Shown: positions 21,742 to 33,700 of the stretch, in pieces
How the letters are laid out: each line of letters opens with the position of its first letter
Numbering within the stretch: position 1 is the stretch's first letter
Origin: Dinochytrium kinnereticum
Lineage: Eukaryota > Chytridiomycota > Chytridiomycetes > Chytridiales > Chytridiaceae
Assembly: GCA_027604005.1 (NCBI GenBank)
Contig: JADGJT010000242.1
Span: 1-35,864 of the forward strand
Reading direction: 5' to 3'
DNA: 35,864 nucleotides
Program-made: the position numbers and the translations under genes
Notes under the pieces: model-generated
Seen by the model: only the letters and a program-made list of their open reading frames with translations
Database searches by the model: none
What the model was told of the DNA's origin: nothing

Positions 21742-23519
21742 ATGAGACGAGCACCATGGACATCCCATCACCCACCTACCTCAGCAGCAACCGCATCCTC
21801 TTTATCCGCCAGTCCGCTCCACCCGCGCCTAATCACCCCTCACCGACTTCCTGCGTCTCCCATCACTCGCACTCTAACCATCACCTCACGCCCCTCACCG
21901 CGTTCATGGCACCCGCCGTCACCAGCGGTTACATGGAGGATGCAGAGAGCTTCATTCGCCAGTGAATCTGGCGATGGATCGCGGAAAGGAGAGGAGAAGA
22001 AGGATGAGGAGACGAAGAAGGGGAAAGAAGAAGTGAAGGAGAAGAAGGGGGAAAAGAATGAAAAGGTCAAGGGCGGGAGTTCTAAAGTTGAGAAGAAGGC
22101 TGCTCCTGGTGGTTCGGGTGACACTGTCGCTGTTTCTACACCTGAAGATACTGTTGAGACAGAAGGAATTACAGCCGATGAAACTGCCGTTGTGAGGAAT
22201 AGGTTGGAAGAGCATTATTACGGATCATTGCTGGAGGATATCATGGTGATGAGGTACCGACATGAATCGGCCGAGGCCCCATCGATCGAGAAGGTGGATC
22301 GGATGCTCGAGCAGCTAAGGTTAGTTGATGTCGCTTTTTAGTTGGCCTGCGATTGCTTCATCCCCATTCCCTGGCTCGTCGAAAGTTTCGCTAATCCTTT
22401 CCTACTCACGTCTTCTAACCCCCCATTTAATCGAACCTGGATCAAATAACAATAGAAAAGCCGAAGACGCGACAATTAATGACCCCAACCCGCTCTCACG
22501 TGAAGCTAGCCAGCGCTCTGACCTCCTCCGCGTGTTCTCCACGCCCCTCACCCACCTTCCCACAGCACCTCTCGACCCTCTGCCTTCTACCGTTACCAAC
22601 CTCCTTTCAAAGAAGGCTGCGGACGCAAGGGGCGTTCACCGAAATGTTAAAAGGCTGTGGAGGCGGAGACTTGTGAACCCTATCGACTATACGACTGTCA
22701 GGAGGAGCGCTATGGAGGCGTTTTTACTTGGGGATGGGAAGGAGAAAGATGGGGCTGGGTTCGCCCCGGTTCCGGGGAAGCTGCCGGCGATTCGGAAGGT
22801 TGTATTGAAAATTTGGGAGGATTCAGCTGTGCAGAATAAGTAGGCTTTTGACTTTTATCGTTGTTTCCATCACCTGCTTGTTTATTATTGTTTATTATAC
22901 TAACGGCACTGAAATAAATCATGATAGATATGTCCTTCTTTCGGCCATTCTTTCTTTGCAGGCTATCACAGGTGTTTACGCATCCCCCCTGTTTGCAGCA
23001 CGCGGTGACGCGTCGAAAAAGATTCGCCAGGGCATGCCGCTTGGCGCAGTTGTTGAGCTTAAGGGCCCTCGAGCCTACGAGTTCCTCGACAAGCTGATTC
23101 AGGTTGTCCTTCCTCGCCTTCGAGAGTGGGAAGGAGTTGACCCCTTTGTCGTTGACACGGAGACGGGCGGCAGCGGGGCTGGATCTGGAAGGAAGGGTGA
23201 ACGCACACCTGCGGTCACTGTTCAACCTGGGACGATCACTCTGAGACTTCCTGAGAGTGTCATGGGGTCTTTCCCGGACATTGAACCTCACTATGAGATG
23301 TACCCGAGACTGTTTGCCACGACTGTGACGGTTCACACTACCTCCAAGGATCTTGAAGGTGCCGCGATGGTGCTTTCTGGGTTCCAGATGCCATTTATGA
23401 AGGATGCAAAGCCTGCGGAGACCGAGAAGAAAAGCGAGACTGAGGGTGAAGAGGATCCGTATGCCAAGTTCAGGAAGAGGAAGGATGCGGGCCCCAGGGG
23501 TAAAGGCGGGAGGAAGTAG
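21742..23519 (+). CDS. MRPL7: Mitochondrial large-subunit ribosomal protein uL5m
   Basis: Structural component of the mitochondrial 54S ribosomal subunit; uL5 binds 5S rRNA in bacteria and lies in the central protuberance. Exons are 21742-22319, 22456-22839 and 22928-23519, giving 517 residues. The N-terminus is Arg/Ser/Pro/His-rich without acids, as in mitochondrial transit peptides. A long Lys/Glu-rich segment follows (about 80-135). The uL5 fold lies at about 325-490, with LQAITGVYASPLFAARGDAS, KKIRQGMPLGAVVELKG, RAYEFLDKLIQVVLPRLREW, FPDIEPHYE and the final GFQMPFMKDA. The C-terminal 40 residues are Lys/Glu-rich and basic. It is longer than bacterial L5 (about 180) because of mitochondrial extensions. 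The start at 21742 is the first ATG and gives a plausible transit peptide. Confidence 0.88.
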
Positions 23520-23618
23520 ATAGGTAAAAAGATTGCAGGAGAGGAACGGGGTTAAGATGAGGAGGAGAGCATGTTGAGAGGATTCTTGATTTGTAGACTG
23601 TGCCGTGGTGGTGTTTTC

Positions 23619-23700
23619 TTGTTGTTGGTGTTGTTTTTGTTGTTGTTGTTTTTGTTGGTGTTGTTGTTGTTGTTGTTGTTGTTTTTGTTGGTGTTGTTTT
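23619..23700 (+). repeat. GTT-rich microsatellite
   Basis: Interrupted (GTT)n array about 100 bases after the uL5m stop codon. The longest perfect run is eight GTT units at 23660-23683. It probably lies in the 3' untranslated region. The units are interrupted by GG and TTTTT, showing an ageing repeat. Confidence 0.85.
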
Positions 23701-23812
23701 TATCTCTTTTTTCTTTCTTTCGTTTTCTGCTTTAACAGGCAGAGCAGAGTCCTGTTTTTCTTTTTTATTTTATTTCTTTTGGCTTTCAACGTCTGCTTTT
23801 TTACTTTTCTCC

Positions 23813-23818
23813 AATAAA
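23813..23818 (+). terminator. AATAAA polyadenylation-type hexamer after uL5m
   Basis: Canonical AATAAA about 290 bases after the uL5m stop codon, at the end of a T-rich stretch and shortly before composition changes. It is a reasonable 3' end signal for that transcript. Confidence 0.4.
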
Positions 23819-24390
23819 TCATAATTGCTGGTGTGACCCATCGGCAGCCATTCAGAAGCTGTGCGAAGGCACGCTCCCGAAGCGTGACACTACCGGGAGG
23901 ACGAAGGGAGCACAGGCAGCGACGACTGCATGCGACGACCACCAACCACTGCATCAACGACAACGGCAACGACGGGCATCGCTGGAGACTGCATCCAATT
24001 GTAAAAACAGGCTGCGAGGGAGAGAGCCGGTTCGTCCTCATCCTACCCACCACTGCCCCTGCCTTCCCACTGCTGCACTACCCCCCCCATTGCTTGACTG
24101 TTTGCGATGACGGAGGGATGAAGTACTCATCAGTTGAATGTTCTCCTGTCCTTCGTCTCCTCTTTTCTCGGGACCATCTAGTACTTTCCTCCTCCCCACC
24201 CCCCCTTCACTTCCCCAAGCTGCCACCCTTTCCCTTCCCGGCTGGCCGTGGGAGACCCTGCATAACCTTCTTTGTTGTCACTTAAGCTTTTTGTGGCCAC
24301 TTCGCATACCATACACCCGATCCATCTTTTCCTTACTCGATCCAGAGCGACGCAACATCAGGCATCACCTCACGAGTGACGAGGTGGGAT

Positions 24391-27300
24391 ATGATTCCAA
24401 CTTCTCATGACGCGGGAGTGGTTGCGGGAGGAGCTGATGAGGAAGATGGGAGGACGAGCCATCAGAATGTTTCAACAACATCATCTGTTGTGTCGGCAGG
24501 ACTGTGGATGGCGATCGCATCAATGTCACAAGGAGTGAAAGCTGAGGACGTGCCCTCAGAGGCTTCACCAAGCGCATCTGATCCAGGATTTTTCCCAGCT
24601 ATTCCGGAGAATCGTAGGTTTTTTCCTTTCATTGATCGGCCTTGGTTGGTTTTCTTTGATGGCTGGATATCAAAATGTTAATCTGAATCCGTTCTTCTGT
24701 TCATTGCGGCGCTGACCTGGTATGCAGCTTACGGCTCGTTTAAATTCATTGATGAGGGTCGGGAACCTTTGACACCCTGTGTTTTTGCAAGTGGGAGGGT
24801 TCTCCTCTTTATTGGAGAGTACGCACAGGTGACATGGAATGCTACAGGTATTCCAAAAGATGCCACTTACATGTTCTTTGGGCTCAAAGTGAGTAGTTCA
24901 CCATGTTCAGTGTCTTTTTTCAGTGTATTCAAAGTTTACATGTGGCATATCTGCTGTTGTTTTTTTGCCTTGTTTTATTATTATGGAATTGAATATGTGG
25001 AGATGACAGTGACCAAACTGACCTCGTAATGGCTCTCTTCCCACACAGGCATTGGCTTCCGACCGTCCCCCTTACCCTATCCTCGACCCCATCTCGATAT
25101 CACCAGGAATTAACCAGACATTTGTGGAAGCCAAATCAGGCTCCATGGTCTTTAAAGTCCCAGACGTGCCCACAGACCTCTCATACGCCTTCACTGGCGG
25201 CTTTATCTACGCTAATACCACCGCAACGCCATCCGATTCATCTTCAAGCACCACTAATACCGATACATTCCCCGCATCCCCCATCTCGACCATTGACGCT
25301 GTCAGACAAGTGTCCGTAACGAAAGATACCATTTCTATTTGCGAGCGGATGGATATCATCACGGGTGTGGATATTCCGCTTAATATCGTGTTGCCTGCCA
25401 CGCTCGTACCGCTAGGACTTTCCATTCTATGCATCATGGCGGCGCTTTTGAGGAAAAGGCGAAAGGCGAAAAGGGATCAGAAGGGAAAGTATTGGTCTGA
25501 TGGGCCCAGATGTCCTGAAAACCTGACTTTCTGGAGACGCTATGGATTCTGGTGGTTCATGGACTCTGATGCTTGGGCGTATATTTTGTCAGGGGAAGGT
25601 AGGAAGGGAGAGCATGAGGATGTTGACATCGACGACGAAGATGAGGAGGATTCGAAAGAGGGGAAGGATGTAGATGAAGGATCTGCAGGTGATCTAGAAG
25701 CTGGCCCTAAAAAGGATGACGGTGCAGGTTCCTGGGAGGAAACCCGGTCTTCTCTTCATGAGGGGAAGAGGGAACACCTGCCTCACAAAGATAAGGCGAG
25801 GTCTCTGTCCTCCTCCACCTCTGTGGGGTCTCTATCTGGCCGCCCAGGATTGGACCCGAGAAACGCCCCAAAGCTCCCCGTCCATAGCGTTCTTTCTTCG
25901 ACGGTATCAAAGCCGACGGCGACGGCGAATAAGTTACAGGGGAAGAAGAAAAAGAAGAATTCGGCGGTCAAAAAGTCGCCAGCTAAAACCGCGATTAGCT
26001 CTTTCACCTCAACCGCCGCCAATCCGCTGGACGACAAGGAAGCTATTGAAGCCGCTCGTGCTGCTCATCAAAATGGTGGATCGGCGACTACTACCGAGAT
26101 TCGGGACGCTGAAGGAAATGTTGTGGGCACTCTTGTTATTGCTGGTGGAGCGCTCCCAGAGAGATTCCGAGGAGGGTCATCATCATGGACACCACCTCCC
26201 CCCCCTCCCAATGGACGATACTTTGTCGCCGTCGCTCATAAGGCTGACTCATATCATCCTGATGAGATTGATGTGAACCGTGGGGAGGTATTTGTAGCTG
26301 AACGGTTCTTCGAGGACGGTTGGGTTCTTGGACGTCGAGAGAATCCTGCTGCAATCTACAACCTCACAAAGGCTAGAGGTGGAGCTGCTGCCGCGGCCCT
26401 TCTCAAAACGCTCCCAGGAGCAGCTCCACAGCCTCCTTCAAACCCCTCCACCCCAATCATGAGGCCAAGCTCAGGGGCGGGGATCACTTTACCCCCAACC
26501 CCCATTGGCACCCCATCACCTAGTCCAGCTCTCCTCCCCACCGCATCCGTCACACCCGTTCCGAATCTTCCATCACTGACGTCACAGTCCTCTACTGCGG
26601 GAAGTAAAATCACGACATCCCGACCTATCAGTGGGATAGAGATTCAGCGAGCACCGTCATCAGTTGCAACCTTTTCTTCGGTTGTGAATGCTGGGACAGT
26701 GGGAAGCACCGCTTCATCGTCGTCTATAACGCTAAACTCGTCGGAGTCGACTTCGTCGTCTCCTTCTTCGTCGAGTGGGTCGGATTCCTCGACTATCATG
26801 GGGGTACCCCTCACGCTGGATTTGAGTAAAGAAGGAGTTGATGATTCTGTTGTTGTGTCCCCGAAACCTCTGAAAGCCACCAGCCGAATCGTCCCCGTTT
26901 CAGTCTTCGAAGCAGCTTCAGAGGCAGGAAAGTTGACATCTGAACCCGCCGCAACACCAATGAGGACCAAATCGACGACGTCTGAGTCAACAACAGCTCC
27001 AACGATCAAACGAGCGAGGACAAAATCATCCGGTTCAGAACTGTCTTCACTGATGACCTTACCAGCCAGAACAAAATCATCCACGTCAGAGATCACACCA
27101 GGTCGAACCAAATCGTCAGCCTCGACCACTGCTGTCGAGGAAAAGAAAACGTCACCGAAACCTGCGCCAGCCACCTTGCTGGGGATGATTACTGGTACAC
27201 CTGCTGCGGCTACGCAGGGATGGGGTGGGTTTATGAAGTGGGGTGGTGGGACTGGGACCGTTCCTGAGGAGGAGGTTGATTGGGACCAGATTCCTATGGG

Positions 27301-27397
27301 GGGAAGCACTGGAAGGGGGATGGTACCGCTGCAGAACTTAGTACCGCTAACAGATGAGCATGTTTTGTTTGTAGCAAAGAAGCCTGTGGCTGCTTGA
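24391..27397 (+). CDS. Single-pass membrane protein with cytoplasmic SH3-like domain and RTKSS repeats
   Basis: Probably a plasma-membrane adaptor or sensor; function unproven. Exons are 24391-24613, 24728-24888 and 25049-27397, giving 910 residues. A hydrophobic segment at about 34-50 (VVSAGLWMAIASMSQGVKA) may be a signal peptide with a long leader. The putative extracellular domain (about 75-235) has potential N-glycosylation sites (NAT, NQT, NTT). One membrane helix, about 238-261 (IPLNIVLPATLVPLGLSILC), is followed by a basic stop-transfer stretch (RKRRKAKR). The cytoplasmic part has an acidic stretch, a Lys-rich run, Pro runs and an SH3-like domain at about 516-567 (VAVAHKADSYHPDEIDVNRG...DGWVLGRR). 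It then has a Ser/Thr-rich tail with four RTKS(S/T)xSE-type repeats (about 766-822). One membrane pass plus a cytoplasmic SH3 recalls fungal surface sensors such as Sho1 (which has four passes), but there is no homology I can show. The first in-frame ATG is used. Confidence 0.8.
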
Positions 27398-28179
27398 ACA
27401 ACCTTTATTCGAAGGTCTTGACTTAATTCTTCAACCTAACTGTATATGAATAGTTGACGCGCTTGGGTATTGTCTTTCTTTTTTCGTCTGGGCCTTTATA
27501 CTGTGCCCTACACGGTTCTTTACATGTCTTTCAACCTCTTAGTTAGTCTCACCTGTTTTGTTCGTGATCTGGCTCCAACCTCGAGTTCATAACTTTTTTA
27601 TTCAAGAGATTTTCCCTGCTTTAATCCATCCTACGTTTTCTGATTTGTATTTGGCACCAAACGTATGATCATCATCAACGAACGTCCAAAAATGTTCCAC
27701 GGATTCAGAGGGGCTGGCCGTTTGTGCAGGTCGGCAGGATGAAGACGAGCATAATAGCGTGTCCCGGTTGAGTTTTGAATAGGGGTTATGAGAAAGACTT
27801 CTCAACCCAAATCCCAATCTTACCCAACCCAACCCAACGTCTGTATTCTGGAAACGGTAGGAGAATGACACCGGACATGAGCCCGCGAAAATCTATACCC
27901 ATTTAGGACGTGTTTGACATATCCTCTTAACTCATTAAGTACGTGCGGAAGAAAGATTATAAGCCCTCGCATCCCCACCAAAGCGAATGGCCAGCGTTCG
28001 TGAACACAATGAAAAGTGAGGTGGAATGGGTACGATTGTCCCAGATGATGAATCAAGCCAGCAATAATAAGGAGCGGTATCCGCATGCTAAACCTCATCT
28101 TACTTCTGAGTGGGCAACAGGTTGTTGGCTGTGCTGCCTAGTTTAATAACCTAGTTAACCCAGCTTACGATAACCATTA

Positions 28180-28197
28180 TTATTATGTGCATAATAA
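28180..28197. repeat. 18-bp perfect inverted repeat
   Basis: TTATTATG and CATAATAA are exact reverse complements separated by two bases (TG). It lies about 280 bases upstream of the P450 ATG and could be a dimeric regulator site. AT-rich palindromes of this size also occur by chance. Confidence 0.5.
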
Positions 28198-28365
28198 CTC
28201 AATTTTTTCAAACGCGTGCATCACTTTTGCCTTGACCTCTTTTGCAGACTGGAGCTGTGGCACCAGACCAGGAAGGGGTGACGGACCAGCCTCAAGCCTT
28301 GACCCAACGGCAATTGCTTCACTGCTTGTTTTGGACGAACGACGGCATCAACCCCTCTCTGACGG

Positions 28366-28373
28366 GATAAAAG
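28366..28373 (+). promoter_or_regulatory. TATA-like element upstream of the P450 gene
   Basis: GATAAAAG within a locally GC-balanced stretch, 108 bases before the ATG at 28481. It suits a core promoter position, but only the motif supports it. Confidence 0.25.
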
Positions 28374-28480
28374 CCGTTTCACGTCGTCACTCAATTCAGC
28401 CAGACGCTTGGATCTAGGACACGCAGTAAAGGCTTCAGAGTACTTTCAAGAAATTCGCCCTCGAGCACTAAGAAAAAAGT

Positions 28481-30490
28481 ATGGCCCACATTCTCAGCCG
28501 GCTCTTCAGTCCGCGAAGCCCCACTACCTTTTTGGTGCTTTTGAAGGTCCTCGTTGGACTCGCTGGCTCTGTTCCCCTTGCAGGCTTCATCTACCTTTAC
28601 TGCACGACTCGATGGTCAAAGATCAAGGGCATTCCGCATCCACCGACCAAAGGCATCTGGGGAAACAGCGCGGACATGAAAAAGGCCTACGACAATCGCC
28701 ACGAGTATCTTTACGGCCTTTCGAAGACTTATGGGCCCACTTGGACCGTCACATTTCCAAACTTCAGGGGAAGGTCCACCGTCCAAACTGTTGATCCCGC
28801 CATCGTTGAATATGTGCTTAAGACCAACTTTGAGAACTTTGTGAAAGGGAATAGGTTTAGAAGCATTATGAAGCCGTTGCTGGGTAATGGGATCTTTGCA
28901 GCGGACGGAGACCAGGTTTGTATTGTCTTCGACTGTCTTGAATTGACTTCTCTTTGTGTCGCTGCTCGTTCATCTTACAGTGGCGCTGGCAGAGAAAGGT
29001 CTCCTCACATATCTTTACGGGAAAGAATTTCCGGGAAGTCGTGGCGTAAGTTGATTACTCAACTACTCCGGCTTTGTTCATGTTGTGCGCTTCCTTCTTA
29101 ACCTCGTTTGGGCAGAACGGTATTCGCTGAAGACATTGATAATCTGGTCAAGTATCTTCGAGGCCAGGCCAAGAATCACTCCAAGGTGGATCTTCATAGG
29201 CTGTTTCATGCATTCACGCTCGACTCGTAAGCTTTATCACTTGTTAACATTATTGAAAGAATGCTTATCCACCCCGAACTCCCCCAGGTTTGGCAAAATA
29301 GCTTTGGGACGCGACCTTAAATCCCTTGCTGACCCAAGTGTCCAACCTCCCTTTGCAGCAGCCTTCGACTCTGCTGTATCGATCCTCGCCCCGCGATTCT
29401 TCAACCCCATCTGGTTCATAAATGGGTTCTTTGATGGGTCCTTCGAGAAGCTTAAAGCTGACCTTAAAATCGTCGACGAGTTTGCCGCCGAGTGCATTGC
29501 GGAGAAGAGAGAACGGAGGAGGAATGGAGTTACAACGGGACGGAAGGACTTGATGGATCTTTATATGGATGCCGAGGAGAAAGAAGGGAAGGTGACGGAT
29601 CAAAGCGTTAGAGATATGGTTTTGAATATGACCTTGGCTGGTGCGTTGGTCTCTCTTATACATTCTTTCTTAGTTCGTTTAGATTTTTTTCTGGCCCTTC
29701 TAATTTATATCATATTTAGGTCGCGACACCACCGCGCAGGGACTTTCGTGGGCTTTTTACGTCCTCTGCTCCCGCCGTGATATCGTTGAACAGATTCGTG
29801 CAGAACTAGACTGCGTTCTACACGGCAAAATACCAAATTATGACGAGGTTTCTCAACTCAAGTATACGAACGCTTTGTGAGTTATTTGGCTGTTTTCTCT
29901 ATGCAACTTTCTAATGTACTCTGCTTTTCTTTCATCTTAGCATTATGGAGATTCAGCGTCTGTATCCCAGCGTTCCAAGCGAAAGCAAAACCTGTCTTAA
30001 AGCAGTAAGTGGCATGCAAACTTAAAAAAGGACTCCCCTGACTCCCGCCATCCGTTCCTTTCCCCCTCCCTCGCCTCCCCTCCCAAAAAAGGATATTCTT
30101 CCTGGTGGAATCCACATCCCAAAAAACACTATGATAGCCTGGTTCCCGTACTCAATGGGCCGTTCCGAATCAATCTGGGGACTGGACGCTCTTGAGATAA
30201 AACCGGAACGATGGCTTGAAGGGTGGGACGGTGTAAAGGATAGCTTTACAGCGACGTTACGGCGGGAGAGTCCATTCCGATGGATCGCCTTCAATGCTGG
30301 ACCACGCACCTGCTTGGGGCAGCAGATGGCGATGGTTGAGATGGTAATGGCTGTCACGGCGCTTGTGAGGGAGTTTGAGATTGAGGCAGCGCCGGATATG
30401 GATGTATCGGTCGCGCGGGCTTTGACTCTGCAAATGAAGCATGGGTTGAGTGTATTTGTTGGATTTAGAGAAGGATGGCCGAGATGTTAA
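28481..30490 (+). CDS. Cytochrome P450 monooxygenase, fatty-acid hydroxylase-like
   Basis: Membrane-anchored haem-thiolate monooxygenase. Exons are 28481-28915, 28981-29045, 29116-29226, 29288-29640, 29720-29876, 29941-30004 and 30092-30490, giving 527 residues, normal for class II P450s. An N-terminal anchor is at about 18-42 (FLVLLKVLVGLAGSVPLAGF), with a Pro-rich hinge (GIPHPPTKG). The C-helix WRWQRK follows. The I-helix motif is AGRDTT (321-326). ExxR is E377-R380 (EIQR), with PERW at 433-436. The haem loop FNAGPRTCLGQ carries the ligand Cys469. The AGRDTTAQGLSW pattern and overall layout resemble the CYP52/CYP86/CYP704 fatty-acid omega-hydroxylase group; substrate is inference. All catalytic motifs are intact. 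It lies 296 bases upstream of the receptor gene on the same strand. Confidence 0.93.
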
Positions 30491-30786
30491 GCATTGGCCG
30501 AGCTTAACTCATTGCTGTCACGTTTGATTATGCTATTTTGTACTATGCTGTTAAACATTAAAACTCCGTGGATAAACCTTCAGCGATGTGTATACGATCT
30601 TTCGAAAGTTATTGGCTTCTTAAGTCTCAAATCCAAAAACCATACCGAGGATTTACACCCCGAGGATTTACGATACGACATTTACCATTTGAAAACCTAG
30701 GCAAAACAGCGAAACAGAGGCAACTCAACCTCACGGTGCATGCACCAACGCTTAAACCCAAGGCTGGATGCCGATGCCGATCAAGG

Positions 30787-33700
30787 ATGAAGGTCAAGAT
30801 ATGGCTCCCAACCTTTACCTGTCTCGTTCTCAGCCTATGGTCTTTGAAGACAGCGGCGCAGTAAGTTCTCAAGCCCATTAAATGACACAACTTATTATCC
30901 CATAGAACCGTTAGACTTCTGGGGATTAGTACGAGCCCCAACACAACTCTTGAGCTTCAGATCTTCACAACTGTAAGCGACAAACTTTGGGCGAATCATG
31001 GCATCAAGCTCGAAGTGGAACTCATGCCGGCCCATTCCAGGGAAAACTATGCCAACCGCCTCACCACGTTGCTGCGGTCCAACAACACAGAATTCGATCT
31101 TTACATGATGGATGTGACTGCGGTCGGAGAATACCATGATAAATTTGTTGAGATTGAGGTTGATCAAAGGGACCACATCCAGGGAGTGCTTGAATCGAGT
31201 CATCTGAATGGGAGGCAGCGTGAGTTATTCGCATTTTAGACATGGCCTAATATCACGAAAGTGGCTGTTCCGTATTTCCTTGATTTCGGCATTGTTTACT
31301 ACAGAAAGGATCTCCTGATGAAACATAACTTCACGCGTCCACCAAACACGTGGGATGAGATGGAGACCATGATGCGGAAAATACTGGACGAGGAAGTCGA
31401 CAGCATGCCTGGTCTGTATGGATACATTGGGCAGTTCATAGGTGTGTTGTTTTCAGTCATGCTTACAATTAACTGAGGTTATGTTATGGGGCACAGCCAA
31501 TGAGGAAATCGTATCCAACATCATTGAGTGGCTAGGGTCGATTGACGCCGGACACATCATAGAGAAAAACAAAACCATCACCGTCGGAAACCAAAGAGCT
31601 GTTGACATGTTTTACAAGATGAAGAGTTGGCTTTTCAAAAAATACGCTCCGTGGGTGTCATTACTTCTTAACGAGGAGAATTCACTAGAGTATTGGTTAG
31701 ACGGGTAAGTAAGATGACAACACTCTTCCAACATCACTTTTCCAAAAAAAAAAAAAAAAAAAAATAAAGCAAAAACAAAATAATCCAATCCCATCCCCCA
31801 GAAACGCGATTTTCCACCGCTCCAGATTCTCCATTCAATCCAAAGCAAAGTCAAGCCCAAAGTTCAGAGAATCCGACGTTGGCATCGCAAGACTTCCTGG
31901 AGCCACATCGAACCAAACCGCATCCACCCTGTACGGATGGGCTCTTGCGGTGAACAGTCAATCGCGAAACGTCACAGCCAGCGCGCAAGTCGTCAAATTC
32001 CTGACATCCTCGGATTTCCAAATGGAGCGTTCTCTGCTAGTCGGAGGACCTCCAACCCTTCGATCTCTCTATGACGGTACATGTCTTTAGTCTATTTCTC
32101 CATCATGCTTATCGATTCGCATCAGACCCAGAGTATTGTAAACTGAATGATCATTGCGATCTATTCAAGTCCCTTCACCTCATTTCAAGGCCATCCGCTG
32201 TGTCAGGAGCCCAATACCCTCTTGCTGTTGAGCAGATTGCCATGTGGGCGACCAAGATATTCCAAGATACGATCACTGTGGAGGAAGGATTGGCGAATCT
32301 GTAAGTTCCTCTTTTAGCCTTTTACACCAACACCACCAACACCGTGTCAGAACAAAATCACTCCAGGCCATTCTCCGCATCGAGGATTTCCCAAGCCCCA
32401 GTAAGGAAAATCATCCTCACCCCCGTGTATTCTAACACGGTCACCAGAATTTATTCGCAGCACGGGATATCTCGGGTTGGGTTTTCAAGTTATCGCAGCA
32501 GCGTTATCCTTATCGTCCATTATACTCTTTTTCACCATATGGTGGAATAAGCAGCACAAGATTCTGCGAACCTCCAGTCCAATGTTCATGCTGACGATGG
32601 TTATCGGGACGCATTTAGCTTACAGCAGTGTCTTTGTGTACACAGGGGAGCCAACACACGTAAAATGTATCCTCCAACCGTGGCTTCTGGTCATGGCCTT
32701 CTCAGTGACAGTGTCAGCTCTGTTGGCGAAGAACTGGCGAGTTTACCGAATCTTTAGGTAAAGAGCCCATTTGCAATGACCGCCTCTCATCAAAGACAAC
32801 AGAGAGAAATACAGCGTAGACATGACGATATCCGATACCAACGTTCTTCAAGTCTGCGCGGGCCTTGTCATCGTAGACGTGATCATCCTAGCTCTCTGGA
32901 CGATCATAGATCCCCCCAAACCCACTCTAGTGAGCTACACCGAAACCTCTAACTTTTGGACATGCCGCTCAACAAACAACCTCATCAACTGGGCCTTCAT
33001 ATCCTTCCTAATTTTCTACAGTTCCACGCTCATGGGATTTGGCGTTTTCCTCGCATACTCCACCCGAAACGTCAAAAGCCAGTACAACGAGTCTCAACAC
33101 ATTGCCTACACAATCTACACGATGGTGGTGCTCTCCATGATTTCAATCCCATTAAGCTACCTTGACGTGATCGGGGTTGAAGGGCAATACATCTTTCGAA
33201 GCGCCGGAATCGAGTTATGCGCTATGGCGGTGACGGCAAACATGCTGCTTCCAAAAGTCATTGACCTCTACCGTCATCGAAATGACAACGTGATCGACAC
33301 GCAGAGGATGCAGTTGCTGGTTTCATGCGGGGGTGGCTCGTTCGGTTCGTTTTTGAAATCAAGGCGGTACGCATCAAAGGTAAGAAAGCACACACTTCAC
33401 CTGCCTAACCTCACGATTCGTTGTGCTAGGCAGTGGAGGCTCACGCGTACGTTCGGTGGGGAAACACTAGGCTAGCCATGAATTTAGGAACATGGTACTC
33501 AACCTTCATGATGCTGCTCCCAAACCAAAAAATCCTGGTCCTTCATCCCCTGAAATCAAAAGCAGACGTGAGCAATCCTCATTTTTTCTTCTTTCTTCTT
33601 CTCATATAACATCTCTAAATACTATTCATAACCCCTTCACAAAAAAAAAAAAAAGACAAGCCTTCGCTGCGGAGAAACATGCAAAATCTCCAGCCTGTTC

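Larger units (their letters stand above)
23520..24390. other. Intergenic gap with GTT microsatellite and polyadenylation-type signal
   Basis: About 870 bases between the uL5m stop and the next gene's ATG. It holds a GTT-rich microsatellite, T-rich DNA ending with AATAAA at 23813, then a pyrimidine-rich promoter-like region from about 24040. A 150-codon frame at 23833-24285 has no recognisable motif and unspecific composition; I treat it as chance. Confidence 0.45.
27398..28480. other. Intergenic gap before the P450 gene
   Basis: About 1.08 kb with no supported gene; an 89-codon minus frame at 27602-27871 has no family features. It contains short (CCAAC)n-type repeats at about 27819-27838 and a perfect 18-bp inverted repeat at 28180-28197. 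A GATAAAAG TATA-like sequence lies at 28366-28373, 108 bases before the P450 start. Confidence 0.45.

Noticed and set aside
23833..24285. 150-codon plus frame after uL5m
   Set aside because: Lies after a polyadenylation-type signal in promoter-like, pyrimidine-rich DNA; no motif or splice partner.
26644..27309. 221-codon minus frame
   Set aside because: Antisense to the Ser/Thr-rich tail of the SH3 membrane protein; Val/Asp-rich shadow of TCG/TCA codons.
31743..31764. Long A-run inside the receptor gene as a sign of a retrotransposed poly(A) tail
   Set aside because: It sits inside an intron between two exons that join perfectly in phase; there are no target-site duplications or element-like flanks.
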